From Ifrita kowaldi (lineage: Eukaryota > Chordata > Aves > Passeriformes > Cinclosomatidae): a stretch of 64,000 nt of DNA. A program made the translations under genes and the position numbers. The stretch's first letter is position 1. Each line of letters starts with the position of its first letter. The stretch covers positions 186,001 through 250,000 of the forward strand of contig VZRS01000224.1 of assembly GCA_013398055.1 (NCBI GenBank), written 5' to 3'. Shown here piece by piece: positions 38,546-49,656 of the stretch. Under the pieces are notes generated by a model. That model saw only the letters and a list, made by a program, of their open reading frames with translations. It made no database searches and had not been told where the DNA came from.

Positions 38546-41500
38546 CTACACACGCTCTGGAAAAACCTCTTAACCCTCTCTGGGAAGGTTCAGCGCCTAG
38601 AGTGTTCTCTCTATATTATATTGTAACAAAATAACCTACTCGTAGACTGTGCTTTTGCAATATAACTACATATTTCCATATCCTTTTCCCTATGAAAAAA
38701 CTAATTAGCAAGGTCATTACAGTTACCACTTATATGGGGGAAGATAGTAATTCCATTAATGTGCTCACAGGAACTTCATTTATATTACCTCTTAACCTTT
38801 ACAAGGATATTATCATTTCAATAATTAATTGCTTTTTGCCATTTAATTTGCAATTTACCATTTTCAAGGGAAATTACTCATTAAAACAAGGACTTTTTTT
38901 TTTAAAGGAAAAAATTCTTCACTCAAATATACACCATAAGCTGACCTTAGAGAAACTAGATATTTGCTAAGCCACTTTCATGTTTGAGTAGAGAGGGCTC
39001 TGTGCTAGCTCTGCATATTAAAGAACTGCCCATTGCTTGACTCTTTAGACATTTGGAAAAAATGAGGCAGAATGGGGCTGAGACAGTGACAAAAAGGGAA
39101 TTAATCCTTATTGTTATGAATTGAAAAGTGACACNTATCCTCTTCCTTCAAATTCTGGAAGGCAATGAATCCTTCCTCTCTTATTGATGCGGTAAGAATT
39201 GACTTTCTTCTTTCTTTGCAACCATCTTGTTTCTTCAGCTGAAGTTAATTTATGCTGCAATACTCATCCATGAGGACTTCTGTTAACTTCAGTGACTGAA
39301 AAAAAATGAAGGAACTTTTGCTCAACCTCATAAGACACAGAAACTCTGTCCGTGAATCACCCAGCACTTAGGTATATCCTCAAGACAGAGCCTGACACTT
39401 TGGAGAACAGAGCTCAACATATATATTCTTGCTCACACTCAAGTCTCTTGTAAAATAACTATTCAATGAATCAGACATAAGCCAGTATCCCTGTGGTAGT
39501 ATGCTGGCATATCTCCACTACTGATAATAGAAATTGTGTCCAAGTCCCATCATACTGAAAGAAATTTAGATAAATATTGGTATCTGTGGAGGTGAGTAAT
39601 GCATTCCAAGTGGGCATATCTGTGATAGAGTGAAACGCATACTTCTGAGAGAGGGATTTGCATGGGAAGATGGAGAGAAGGTGACAAAATTAATGAAGGG
39701 AAGAGGCACAGGAGAACAGGGAAGAGAAGAAGCAGGTATGAACTAGACTGCAGCATTGATTTATGAATGAAAATGTAAACACTTTTTCTGATTCAGGTGG
39801 AAAAATTAAACTAGCCCTTGGGCAGTTCTACCTTTTCAACTAGCAAGTCCGTGATATGTCATCCAAAATGATATACATCTGCATGATATGTCACATGCCT
39901 ACAGGCACCAACTAGATCATTTTGCTGTGAAAATAAGACATTTTATTTTTTAATTGCAAAATCAAATCTGGGGTTTTTACCCCCTTCCCCATGAATATAA
40001 GGAGAACCTGGGGTAACACCAGGTTTCAAACGCAGTATTTCATTTCCACAGCGCTGAAGCTGGGGCATACTCTTAGAAGTATTTGCAGAGAAGTAAAAAA
40101 AGTCACAGTCAGACAAATAGGGGTAAAAAAAATTTCTACTCAACAGTCCAGCGCACAAGTTTTCTATGCAGTCAGTGGAAAGGACTGGGTAGGAATCTGA
40201 GGATGAATTGCCTTCTGCAAGTGCCTTTCTTTCCGTTCTCTGACAGGATGGTTAGCTGTTGATTTTACCTCTGACTTTTAGGTGTCAGAAGATTGGTGAG
40301 ATGTATCCCTCTAAAAGTTCTTAATTTTGTCTTCAAGCGTTCAGATAGTCAAGTTGAAGAGAGCGAGAATAGATTCAGGCCAGTTAATATTAAGAGCTCC
40401 CTATATGAGTAATTACAGCAATTACACCACAGCAAAATAATCTGCTTTTTGACCAATAAAAGGAAAGTCAAGCTCCAGGGCAGCATGGACATTTCTTGTC
40501 ATAAGCTTTCTGCAGTGAGGCACAAATATGTTAATTTTGCCAGTTAGCACTGCAATCTCCAATCTGGTTAAAGCACCTGATGCTTTTCTTTGAGATGTTA
40601 CTGTGCCTATATTATTAGTACTCTAGACCATATCACATAAAAGGACATGTATGGGACAGAAGCAGAAAGAAGCCTCTAATCATCAAAATTAACATAAAAA
40701 TATCCTTTCGAAACCTCTAGACTGGCAGTTCACTCAACATGACATTTGCTTTTTGACAGGCATGTGCTCTGCATGCACAACAATATTTTAAGATGGCATA
40801 GTTTAAAGAAAGTTGACAGTGATGGGTGATGTATATTCAGACTGATGATACTCTGAAGAGAGCTTTACCTGCATGGACAAGAAAGTCCTTGCTAGTCTGC
40901 ATGTAAAAGGAAGCTTGGGGTCTATTCTGGGGAACTTGATAATCTCTTGTAATTAGTACTGTAATTGGAGGTTGCTGGAAATGCTCCTTGAGCTTCTGCC
41001 AGGGAATGTGAGTGCTTCACAAAGCTGTTGACACCATTTAGTATACCCAGCCTCACCAACATAGTCAGCTGCAGTAGATGCCAACACAGAACTCCTGCTT
41101 TGTCAAAACTCTCATCAAAGCAGAAAACACACAATGTTTTCTCCTTCCAGCATAACCACAGAGCAACACCAGTACTACCCAGCCCACCACCATGCTCCCT
41201 CCTGCTGTCCTGCAGCCCACTGGTGATCCCAGGACACACTAGGTCACCACCAGTCTGCCCGTTCCTGGCAGAGACTCACTCCACCCCCACTGTTTCAGAT
41301 TGCAAATGGATAAATATGAGCCACATATACTGAAGTTTAGAAACAACACTTACCTGTCCTTGGGGACACAATTATTTGCTTCCACGGCATCAGTCACGGG
41401 GATGCTAGTTCTGTAATAATGCCATGAAAGCAGAAACAACCACCAGAAAGGGATGCCAGGTAATTTTAGCAAGAAACTGCAGGTTTAAATGTATTTCTTC

Positions 41501-44500
41501 TGGAGGTCAGCAGATCTTTGCATAGAAATTGTTTGCAACTCAACTGCGGTGACTGCAACCAGTGTCAGCCATTAAGTAATAAGTTATTTTTATCCACAGC
41601 AGCTCTCCAGCATCTCTGAGGGCGATGGCATCTCGCCAAGGCTTTGGAAGGGCTGTATGAGCTGACACACAAAGATGAATGGTTGAGGCAACCCCAGATG
41701 ACACTTCTGAGTCAACTTTACAGAAAGAATCAAATCCAAAATATACCAGGTAGCTGCACACTGGAGTTGCTGAGAAGCTGTTTGGCTACCCTCCTGGCAG
41801 ATGTCTGAGAGTGTGACTTCTGGCATTTTGGAAACTTTTATTTCTCCTGAAGTAGCAATAAAATTCCATTAAATTCAACCAAACAGAATTGTTATGAGCA
41901 CTAGGAAAAGCTATTTATGACACCCGTACCTGTAAAATTAGGTTGATGTTGTATTACTGCTATGAAAATTGCCATGATCATCAACATGTTTTCTGCAACT
42001 TTTACTAGCAACATCCCTAAAGTGCTCTTTCATAAGACAATGGCTTTTGTGGTGAAGCTGTACAATTTTTGCTTCATGCCACACTACTGCTTTTTCCCTC
42101 AAGAGCTCCTTGTGCACTCATGGCTCCAGATACACTTTTGCCTGACAAAATTGTTAGCTGCCATTTAAAAGGGAGTTTCTACATGCCAGATGTCCCTGAC
42201 CATATACTCTTATCTGTTCTGTGCCAGTACAAGCATTTGTGCAGGATTCTCTGGGTTAGCAAGGTGAGAATTCTGTCATCTTATGCAACTATATCCCAAC
42301 CAACAGCTAGCAGATCCAGTAGAGCAGTTATTAACACTAAGGACTGTACTTTGGATATTGACTATGGTAAAGAAATCACCTGAAGCTGAGACAAGCCTGT
42401 CATACTACCCTGCCTGCGTGGCAGATGTGTGTGTGTAGATGGAAAAAGGGCAAGAGGGCAGAAGCTATACAACAGGAGTTTAAAAGGAACTTTGGAAAAT
42501 TCAAATTGGCTTCAAAATGGAGACCAGCCAATCAATGTAATAAAAAGAGTGGAAAAAAAAAAGGGCTGCAAAAATGCACTTCATTCTACATTCATGCATT
42601 TCTTGTCCTGCCAAGTGGAGTTATACTATCTTGGAGTCCTATATGAATCCTGAAAGGCAGCAATATATGCTACATTTGTCACACATCTTCAGTGACTCGA
42701 ACTGTAAATACAAAATGACCATAATGGCTGGGTTCTGGGAATAACAAGAATGCTTCAATGAAGAATAATCATAGTTGATCACTAGCTGGGGGGGGGGCTT
42801 AAGGCAGTGCCTGAGTTTCCACTAAGGGATCAAAATAAGAGCCTGTTCACATACCAGAAAAGTCAAGGGAGGAAAAAAACCCAAGAGATGTGACAAACAT
42901 CCATAAGACATGGACATACGACCCATAGTTCTGGATTAAAATACAGCAGTTGGAGTCAAAGTTTGCAGCAGTTATGGTCTTTGTTAAAACTTGTGTTGCT
43001 GGTGTACTGACTCAAAAGGAATTCTTCTAATGCCACCATTCTTCAAATTTATTAGATCTACCTTTGGCTTGTCATGATCCACGTCACGACTCTGTCATGA
43101 TCTCATAGAGGGCCTTTTGTTGATCAGCTGATTTGAGGGCACTGCCCAGTAATTTAGGTATTGCTCTCTAGATTTTCTTTGCTAGAGATTGACGTCAGCT
43201 GAGATCAGGACATACTGAAGGCATTTCTTTGTCTAAAGGGGAATAGTTGCAATTTTTGTTCAGTTGTTTGGGTTATTTTTATTCCACCTATAAAACAGAA
43301 CATATTCCAGAGACTTTTTGCCAGCAGGACATGGAAAGTCATTGCTTGAAGAAACAGGGCAGCAGGTCTGGCACACATCATTATCATGTGTTTTGTGTCC
43401 TGCTTCTATTTTTTTTTTTTTTTTGTAAAATATTCCTCTTTGTTGCTATATTGTTATTATAATGATAAAAGTAATCTTCTATATTAGAGATCTTATCAGC
43501 ATACTAGTGAGCATATGCAAAGGAAGATAAGCTTTATACTTCAGCCACAGAGATATAGTGTCACTAAGGTGATGCAGTTCGTCAGCCACAAGCAGATATT
43601 TGTTCTCATGGCTCCACAATCTAAACCATTTGTTTCCTTTTTTTTAGGTGAAATTTGGGCCCTCACTGAAGTGAGTGGCAGTGCCATGACCAGTGTAATT
43701 GACCTTGCCAGGGATGTGGCCACATAGTTTAGACAACCACTTCCTTAGAAAAGTTCTTTATTCTGTAGTGTTCTAGAATTAAATAAATTTAGACTAAACC
43801 CTATTAGTTTTGCTGACACAGTACTTCCCTTGAAATCAATGGTTGGGATTTTTTAGCAGGAGCCGAACAGGAAGATTTCATGGGCTTGGTATGTATTAAA
43901 GTGCACACTGTACTGCTAGTGTTATCTTTTCAGTGAGTTATAACAAACAGAAGTTTTATAGCTCCTCAACCAGGTGGCTGATTCAGCATCACATATATTA
44001 GAGCCACTACTGCTGACTGTGAGGCATGACAATAAATCCTCAAGTGAGATAGCATGAGCTAACCTAAAACTTCAGAACTGTACATTTTCCTGGACCTTCA
44101 AAGGACAAAGACAGGTTTCACTACATGGCTACATGTTGCTGTCAGGGTGACCTTTGGCCAAATCACTCACAGTCATACCTCAATTTCCAAAATGAGGTCT
44201 ACATTGTCTGAGTTTTTAAAAAAATTGTTAGCTCAGGGAATTGATTTGGTCTGGCAAAAAGTATCTACAATATTGACCTCTAAGAAAATAAATCATTAAA
44301 AAATCCAGCTCTAGCTGACTTAAAGACAGAACATTTTCCTGTGCTCCTGCCTATCACTTGGATTTTCTAGTCCAACCATAGCACAAAAAGGCATCAAAAT
44401 ACTGGAGAAAGCCAAGGAATAATTTAATGGCAGAGAACTAGTGAAGATTATCAGGCGGTGGTGGATTTCTTTTGGGGTATGCTGTGAGCAGTGGAGAGCC

Positions 44501-44833
44501 TGGCAGAGCCAAGTTCCACTCACCTGATCATCTGTAGGGATGACAGCATAAAGGGCTGTAAACATTTTCACAGGGAGGCACAGCTGAGCAGCAATAGATC
44601 ACAGCCAGCTTCCTGCACATAACTCTTCTTCACTGCATCTGAAAGCATCAGGACCTACCTGTAAATTGTATGTAAAATAGCATTGTCACATTCCTTTTAT
44701 CTATTATACTGCAAGAAAAATACAATTATGGGCATTTTTACGTGACCTTTCACCTTCCTGACTTCACTTCATAATGCTTCCCATTCCTATGTTCTCTGTG
44801 CATCATATTGAGGCAAGCTCTGCATTAGTCTAT
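38546..44833. other. Intergenic DNA, no gene seen
   Basis: No exon, RNA gene or clear transposon is supported. Notable small items are an AT-rich block at 38790-38890, a single n at 39135, a ten-G run at 42788-42797, a T16 run at 43409-43424, and a full palindromic CRE-type word TGACGTCA at 43190-43197. Confidence 0.5.
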
Positions 44834-44888
44834 CCTTCCTTCCTTCCTCCCTTCCTCCCTTCCTCCCTTCCTCCCTTCCTTCCTTCCC
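44834..44888. repeat. Pyrimidine microsatellite (CCTT/CCTC)n
   Basis: These are 55 consecutive pyrimidines built from CCTT units flanking about four tandem CCTTCCTC octamers. It is a compound microsatellite and likely length-polymorphic. The mirror-like all-pyrimidine strand could form triplex DNA. Confidence 0.95.
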
Positions 44889-47131
44889 ATTACTCTTCTT
44901 TTAATGTATTTGTACGTTTTCTTTTTCCTTCATCACAGAAATCCTCCTTTCTCACTCTCATTTGCCTAGGACAACACCCACAGCAAGGCTACTCCTTCTT
45001 CTTTGTGTTTAAGAAAATATTTTCTTTATGTCCTACTCTGTCACTTCTCTTTTGCCACAGGGTAGGGAAATACACCCGGCCATTTCTTTGATCCCAGTCA
45101 ATCTATTCATCCACTGAAGTTTTATTACTACTTAGCATTTTGTGGAACAAATTCAAGTTACTACTGCAAACCTTTTTTTTTTTGTCTTTGTCTTCAGAAA
45201 GTACATGTACTTCCAAGCATTTGAAAGTACAAGAGCACTTACTAGCTTTGGCTACGTAGACAGCAGGTGGCATTCCTGACCACACCTCGTTCTGCAGGCT
45301 GAACTGTGCTCCTGTCTGTAGTGCACCAAACGAGTGGTTTGTGAACACTTTCACCAGCTGCATAGTGGTAACAGTTGTCAAACAGTTTCGCTGTCTGAGA
45401 GGGAAAGCCCACAAAACCAGAAACCAACATAGTAAGGAGCTAAGATAAGCAAATTAACAGAAAACACCCTGTGCCAGACATTTCTTTACTGACACCTGTA
45501 GTTCTGCTGCCGTGTCAAGTTTTGGTGAGAGAACTTGCAGTGGAGTAAATTACACACACTATACAGACTGCCTACCATTGATACACAGAAACTGATAACT
45601 GAAATCAAAGTACCTTCTGGCAGTTACAGATCACAAAATCCCAAGCATTTTATCCCACAATGTACGTCAAATTGATTTAACAGGATGTTTGCCGGTGAGC
45701 AAGCAGACTGGTAAGAATGTCATGCCAAACCCACCATTGTGATGCATACAAGCCATGGCACACCAGCTGAGTTCTAGATGGTGACTTCATTGTAGTCACA
45801 TTTGCATTTTTGTTTAAAAAAAGTCTGTTCTGAGGAAAAATCTACCTTGCAAATATTATTCGTATCAGAAAAAAGAGAGGATTTCTTTTTATAGCTGCAT
45901 CTAATATTCCTAAAAGATGAACAAGATATAAGCACTGGTGCCTTCATACAGACATGTTTTAGACTTGTGAGAGGTAAAAAAGCGCTCCCTTGCTTATTTC
46001 TTCTCATTTTTTCAAAAGAACACATGCATAGATAAACACATGCTGTTTCAAAACTCCATTGGTTCCTGTCAGCCTAATGTTTTACATTAGCTAGAAGCAT
46101 TCTGGCTCACGAAACACATTCTTGAAGAAATGCACACCCATGAAGAAGCATCTGAAAACAGAACTGGTTGCTTCAAAAGAAAATGCGTGTACTGACTAAT
46201 AGAGGGAATTCTTTCTGGCTCCTTGTATGTTTGTGGTATAACTTGTTGGACAAGACTTGGCAATGGTCGTGACTTATCTGACACTTGTGCTTCAGATGTT
46301 GGAGCCTTTCTGACTTCAAGGTGTGCCTTCACTCTGTCAACTCATCCATCAGGTTAACAACATTTGAAGTGTTGTTCAAACAACTAACAACATCCAACTT
46401 ATAGGTGGGAGGGGATCTTTCTAATAATAGGATTTTCTTGACATGCTTAAATATTAATTGCTTACACCTGTGATGACTGCAGGCTATTTTATCTCTTCTG
46501 ACATGGAGAAGGGAGATCCTGGCTCCTGGAAGCTTAGTCAGAAGTAAAGGACATCTAGAAGGAGATAACATCAGTGTAATAGGGTGGATGAGAAACAGAA
46601 ACTAAGGAAAACAAGGTGTCTGAAAATGCTTGAAAACCTTCTTGCTGACTAGCCAAGAGTAGAAACAAGGCACTACATAGACTGTTCAGAAAAGCTGGCC
46701 TTTTATGTAGAGGATGCATGTGAGGAAGCAAACAAACAAACAAAAATTAAAGAAAAATTAAATAGAAAAATAACCTATTGCTGTCTCCATCATGCTAAGA
46801 TTTCAAGAGTGGGGCTCTGGTCATACAGTTTTTTCTTGAGGTAAATGACTCAAACTAAAAGAACAAATAATTAATGAATAAAAGCATTCAGAAGCTCAGT
46901 GCTCCACCTTGGGCATAAAGGCAATGTCTACTTGACTTGTTTGCAGTTATTTTCAGGAAGGGTCTTTAAAAGAGTAATGTGAAATCCCCAAACTCTTGAA
47001 GAGTTAAGATACTGCTTGAGTCTTTGGTTTTTGACAACACACCATCAGACAAATGGAAAGGTGATGTTGTTTTCACAGCTAATACCACAGTGGGATCTGT
47101 GTCTTCTTATATAACAGCTGTACGCTGTCAG
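44889..47131. other. Intergenic DNA upstream of COG6
   Basis: No gene is recognised. It contains A- and T-rich tracts, including a small CAAA repeat at 46727-46744. It leads directly into the duplicated segment that holds the COG6 5' region. Confidence 0.5.
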
Positions 47132-47254
47132 TCATCTTCTTTCCATTTACCTTTATCTGCATACCTGCTTTCCGTCCTTTGGAAAAGCCCACAGAAATTC
47201 CTCCATCTCACCTCAGCACTTCAGACAGGACAAGTGACAATACGAGAGGTCAGA

Positions 47255-47467
47255 GTCATGAGCTGCCCCAGGGGAGGTTTTGGCAGAACATGAGGAGGAA
47301 CACTCTTCACAGGGAGCGTAATTGGGCACTGGAATGGGCTGCCCAGGGAGGTGGTGGAGTCACCATGTGGCACTCAGTGCCGTGGTCTGGTTGACATGGT
47401 GCTGTTAGGACATGGGTTGGACTCGACGATCTCAGACGTCTTTTTCAACTTAATTGATTCTGTGATT
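47255..47467 (+). mobile_element. CR1 3' fragment, first copy
   Basis: This contains the conserved CR1 3' region in plus orientation: a CTGGAATGGGCTGCCCAGGG block, then GGTGGTGGAGTCACCAT, TGGGTTGGACTCGACGATCT and the terminal AATTGATTCTGTGATT. Relative to typical CR1 copies a short segment after GGAGTCACCAT is missing. It is inserted a few hundred bases upstream of the COG6 promoter segment. Open frames through it are CR1 debris. Confidence 0.88.
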
Positions 47468-47801
47468 TCGTGCTCTAGAGCTGTAAGGAGACATTGGGAG
47501 TTCACCTCTGTGTCAGTAAATGCACAGCAGAAACAAGACACCCTCCTCATTTTGACACATATTACAGCCACTGCTGTTGGCTTATACAATAGAGATCTCG
47601 TTTATTTTTCCTTCCAGCTATGCCCGTAATTAAAGCACTTATTTTGTGAAATAAATATAGCTCTCTGGCCTCGTGAAGTGAACCCTCTTTCTATCATCGA
47701 CTCAAAATCCTTTATTTAGTAAGTAAATTATTTTTATTCACTAATATTTTAAATTTAATGTGTTTTTATTTTATTAATAAAAACAAACAAAGAAATAAAC
47801 A

Positions 47802-47802
47802 N
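47802..47802. other. Single-n assembly join
   Basis: A lone n interrupts the COG6 5' region here. By comparison with the second copy, the sequence that should follow is the GC-rich segment now found at 49191-49304, plus the missing COG6 exon 1. Confidence 0.8.
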
Positions 47803-48202
47803 GTTTTCTCTTCTCCAGCAGCATGCCACGCTCCTATTTTATCCCTTCAGATCGTAGGGAGGTTTGTACCGCTTGCCTCGGAAGGCACTTCTCAAGCTTT
47901 TTGTAATTTAAATGTTTTCTGGCTGCGGATAGGTCATTCATTTACAGAAAGTAGTCTTATTGATTAAAGCTACTGTAAAATTGTAGACAAACTTTTCTAT
48001 TAGAAGAGGAAAAGAAAGGCTCAGCAATTATTTTAGTTGTTTGCCAACTGATGTGGAGTGTGTTAAGGTAGTTTTTCCTCTAAAACAATTTATTAGGTTT
48101 GGTTTGTTTTTAATAAGACCGTGAACTTGGGGTGAGTACAGATTATTTAACCTGCTTCTTTGTAACTGCATGCAAACTGAAGGTCTGTTTGTTATTTTCT
48201 AG

Positions 48203-48346
48203 GAAATGCTGGAAGCACTCAAGGCTCTCTCGACCTTTTTTGTGGAAAACAGTTTGCGCACCCGAAGAAACCTGCGTGGAGACATTGAACGACGAAGCTT
48301 GGCCATAAACGAAGAATTTGTGCACATATTCAAGCAAGTTAAAGAG
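48203..48346 (+). CDS. COG6: COG6 exon 2, duplicate copy (likely false)
   Basis: These are 144 bases (48 codons, phase 0 at both ends) encoding EMLEALKALSTFFVEN through HIFKQVKE, preceded by TTTTCTAG and followed by GTAGTC. It is identical in sequence to the exon at 49513-49656, including flanks. Because a single n lies on each side (47802 and 48520), it is most likely the same exon from the other haplotype contig rather than a true tandem exon. If it were real, the phase-0 exon would insert 48 residues without a frameshift. Confidence 0.7.
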
Positions 48347-48643
48347 GTAGTCATGTTTTTGCAGCATGACTAGCTATCTTACAAGAATACTGCTATGTAA
48401 TTTAAAGTTTAAAAAAGGATTAAGAAAGATTTTAACTTTCCAGGACAGATATACTATTACAGTAAAATTGTTTCATTTGTTGAAAATGTTGTATTGGATG
48501 ATTGGATGTTATAAAAATCNTCATCTTCTTTCCATTTACCTTTATCTGCATACCTGCTTTCCGTCCTTTGGAAAAGCCCACAGAAATTCCTCCATCTCAC
48601 CTCAGCACTTCAGACAGGACAAGTGACAATACGAGAGGTCAGA

Positions 48644-48856
48644 GTCATGAGCTGCCCCAGGGGAGGTTTTGGCAGAACATGAGGAGGAACACTCTTCACA
48701 GGGAGCGTAATTGGGCACTGGAATGGGCTGCCCAGGGAGGTGGTGGAGTCACCATGTGGCACTCAGTGCCGTGGTCTGGTTGACATGGTGCTGTTAGGAC
48801 ATGGGTTGGACTCGACGATCTCAGACGTCTTTTTCAACTTAATTGATTCTGTGATT
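48644..48856 (+). mobile_element. CR1 3' fragment, second copy
   Basis: This has the same CR1 insertion and the same internal deletion as the copy at 47255-47467, offset by 1389 bases. The shared deletion shows a single insertion event that was copied along with its surroundings, not two insertions. Confidence 0.88.
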
Positions 48857-49190
48857 TCGTGCTCTAGAGCTGTAAGGAGACATTGGGAGTTCACCTCTGT
48901 GTCAGTAAATGCACAGCAGAAACAAGACACCCTCCTCATTTTGACACATATTACAGCCACTGCTGTTGGCTTATACAATAGAGATCTCGTTTATTTTTCC
49001 TTCCAGCTATGCCCGTAATTAAAGCACTTATTTTGTGAAATAAATATAGCTCTCTGGCCTCGTGAAGTGAACCCTCTTTCTATCATCGACTCAAAATCCT
49101 TTATTTAGCAAGTAAATTATTTTTATTCATTAATATTTTAAATTTAATGTGTTTTTATTTTATTAATAAAAACAAGCAAAGAAATAAACA

Positions 49191-49304
49191 GAAAAACCCC
49201 GAGTGCCACCTTGCACCAGGCGAGGCCTGGCTTTACAGCCGGCCTGCCCTAGGCCGGAACCAAATCCTCGGAGCGCGTTTCCGCCGGAGCCGCTCCGTGT
49301 CGCG
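49191..49304 (+). promoter_or_regulatory. COG6: GC-rich COG6 promoter or 5' end segment
   Basis: These are 114 bases with about 13 CpG sites in an AT-rich neighbourhood, ending at an n. It lies directly upstream of where COG6 exon 1 must be, since exon 2 follows downstream. It carries ETS-type cores CCGGAA (49254-49259) and TTCCG (49279-49283), common in housekeeping promoters. No start codon or first-exon coding sequence can be assigned. Exon 1, expected to encode roughly the first 50 residues, appears lost in the gap at 49305. Confidence 0.7.
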
Positions 49305-49305
49305 N
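49305..49305. other. COG6: Single-n gap hiding COG6 exon 1
   Basis: The n follows CCGTGTCGCG and is followed by AT-rich intron sequence that, in the first copy, lies about 190 bases inside intron 1. The real gap is therefore larger than one base and should contain COG6 exon 1 plus at least the sequence at 47803-47993. Confidence 0.75.
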
Positions 49306-49512
49306 TTTCTATTAGAAGAGGAAAAGAAAGGCTCAGCAATTATTTTAGTTGTTTGCCAACTGACGTGGAGTGTGTTAAGGTAGTTTTTCCTCTAAAACAA
49401 TATTAGGTTTGGTTTGTTTTTAATAAGACCGTGAACTTGGGGTGAGTACAGATTATTTAACCTGCTTCTTTGTAACTGCATGCAAACTGAAGGTCTGTTT
49501 GTTATTTTCTAG

Positions 49513-49656
49513 GAAATGCTGGAAGCACTCAAGGCTCTCTCGACCTTTTTTGTGGAAAACAGTTTGCGCACCCGAAGAAACCTGCGTGGAGACATTGAAC
49601 GACGAAGCTTGGCCATAAACGAAGAATTTGTGCACATATTCAAGCAAGTTAAAGAG
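49513..49656 (+). CDS. COG6: COG6 exon 2 (Golgi tethering complex subunit 6)
   Basis: COG6 is a subunit of the eight-member conserved oligomeric Golgi complex, in lobe B with COG5, COG7 and COG8. It works on the cytosolic face of the Golgi, tethering retrograde vesicles that recycle glycosylation enzymes, and it contacts Golgi SNAREs. This exon gives 48 codons beginning EMLEALKALSTFFVENSL and ending HIFKQVKE, which closely matches the N-terminal region of vertebrate COG6 as I know it. This part is the start of the helical, coiled-coil N-terminal domain. The acceptor is TTTTCTAG and the donor GTAGTC, with phase 0 on both sides. Intron 2 after it is only 339 bases. Exon 1, with the start codon, is missing in the gap at 49305. 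Human COG6 is about 657 residues, so only a small N-terminal part lies in this window. Confidence 0.95.

Larger units (their letters stand above)
47132..48500. repeat. First copy of a near-identical duplication (likely false)
   Basis: 47132-47801 matches 48521-49190 at a constant offset of 1389 bases, and 47994-48500 matches 49306-49810. A single n breaks this copy at 47802, and another n at 48520 separates it from the second copy. The part unique to this copy, 47803-47993, is best read as COG6 intron 1 sequence missing from the other copy. I see only a handful of differences (for example TTAGTAAG against TTAGCAAG, and CAATTTATTAGG against CAATATTAGG), at a level typical of two alleles. Confidence 0.9.

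Noticed and set aside
43409..43424. T16 run as the tail of an inverted retrocopy
   Set aside because: No recognisable gene or retroposon sequence lies beside it on either side.
47351..47629. 92-codon frame repeated at 48740-49018
   Set aside because: It starts in the CR1 3' tail and appears twice only because the segment is duplicated.
48203..48346. A real tandem duplication of COG6 exon 2
   Set aside because: The flanks, the CR1 insertion and the introns are duplicated together, with single n joins, so an assembly artefact is the simpler explanation. It is kept as a feature with that warning.
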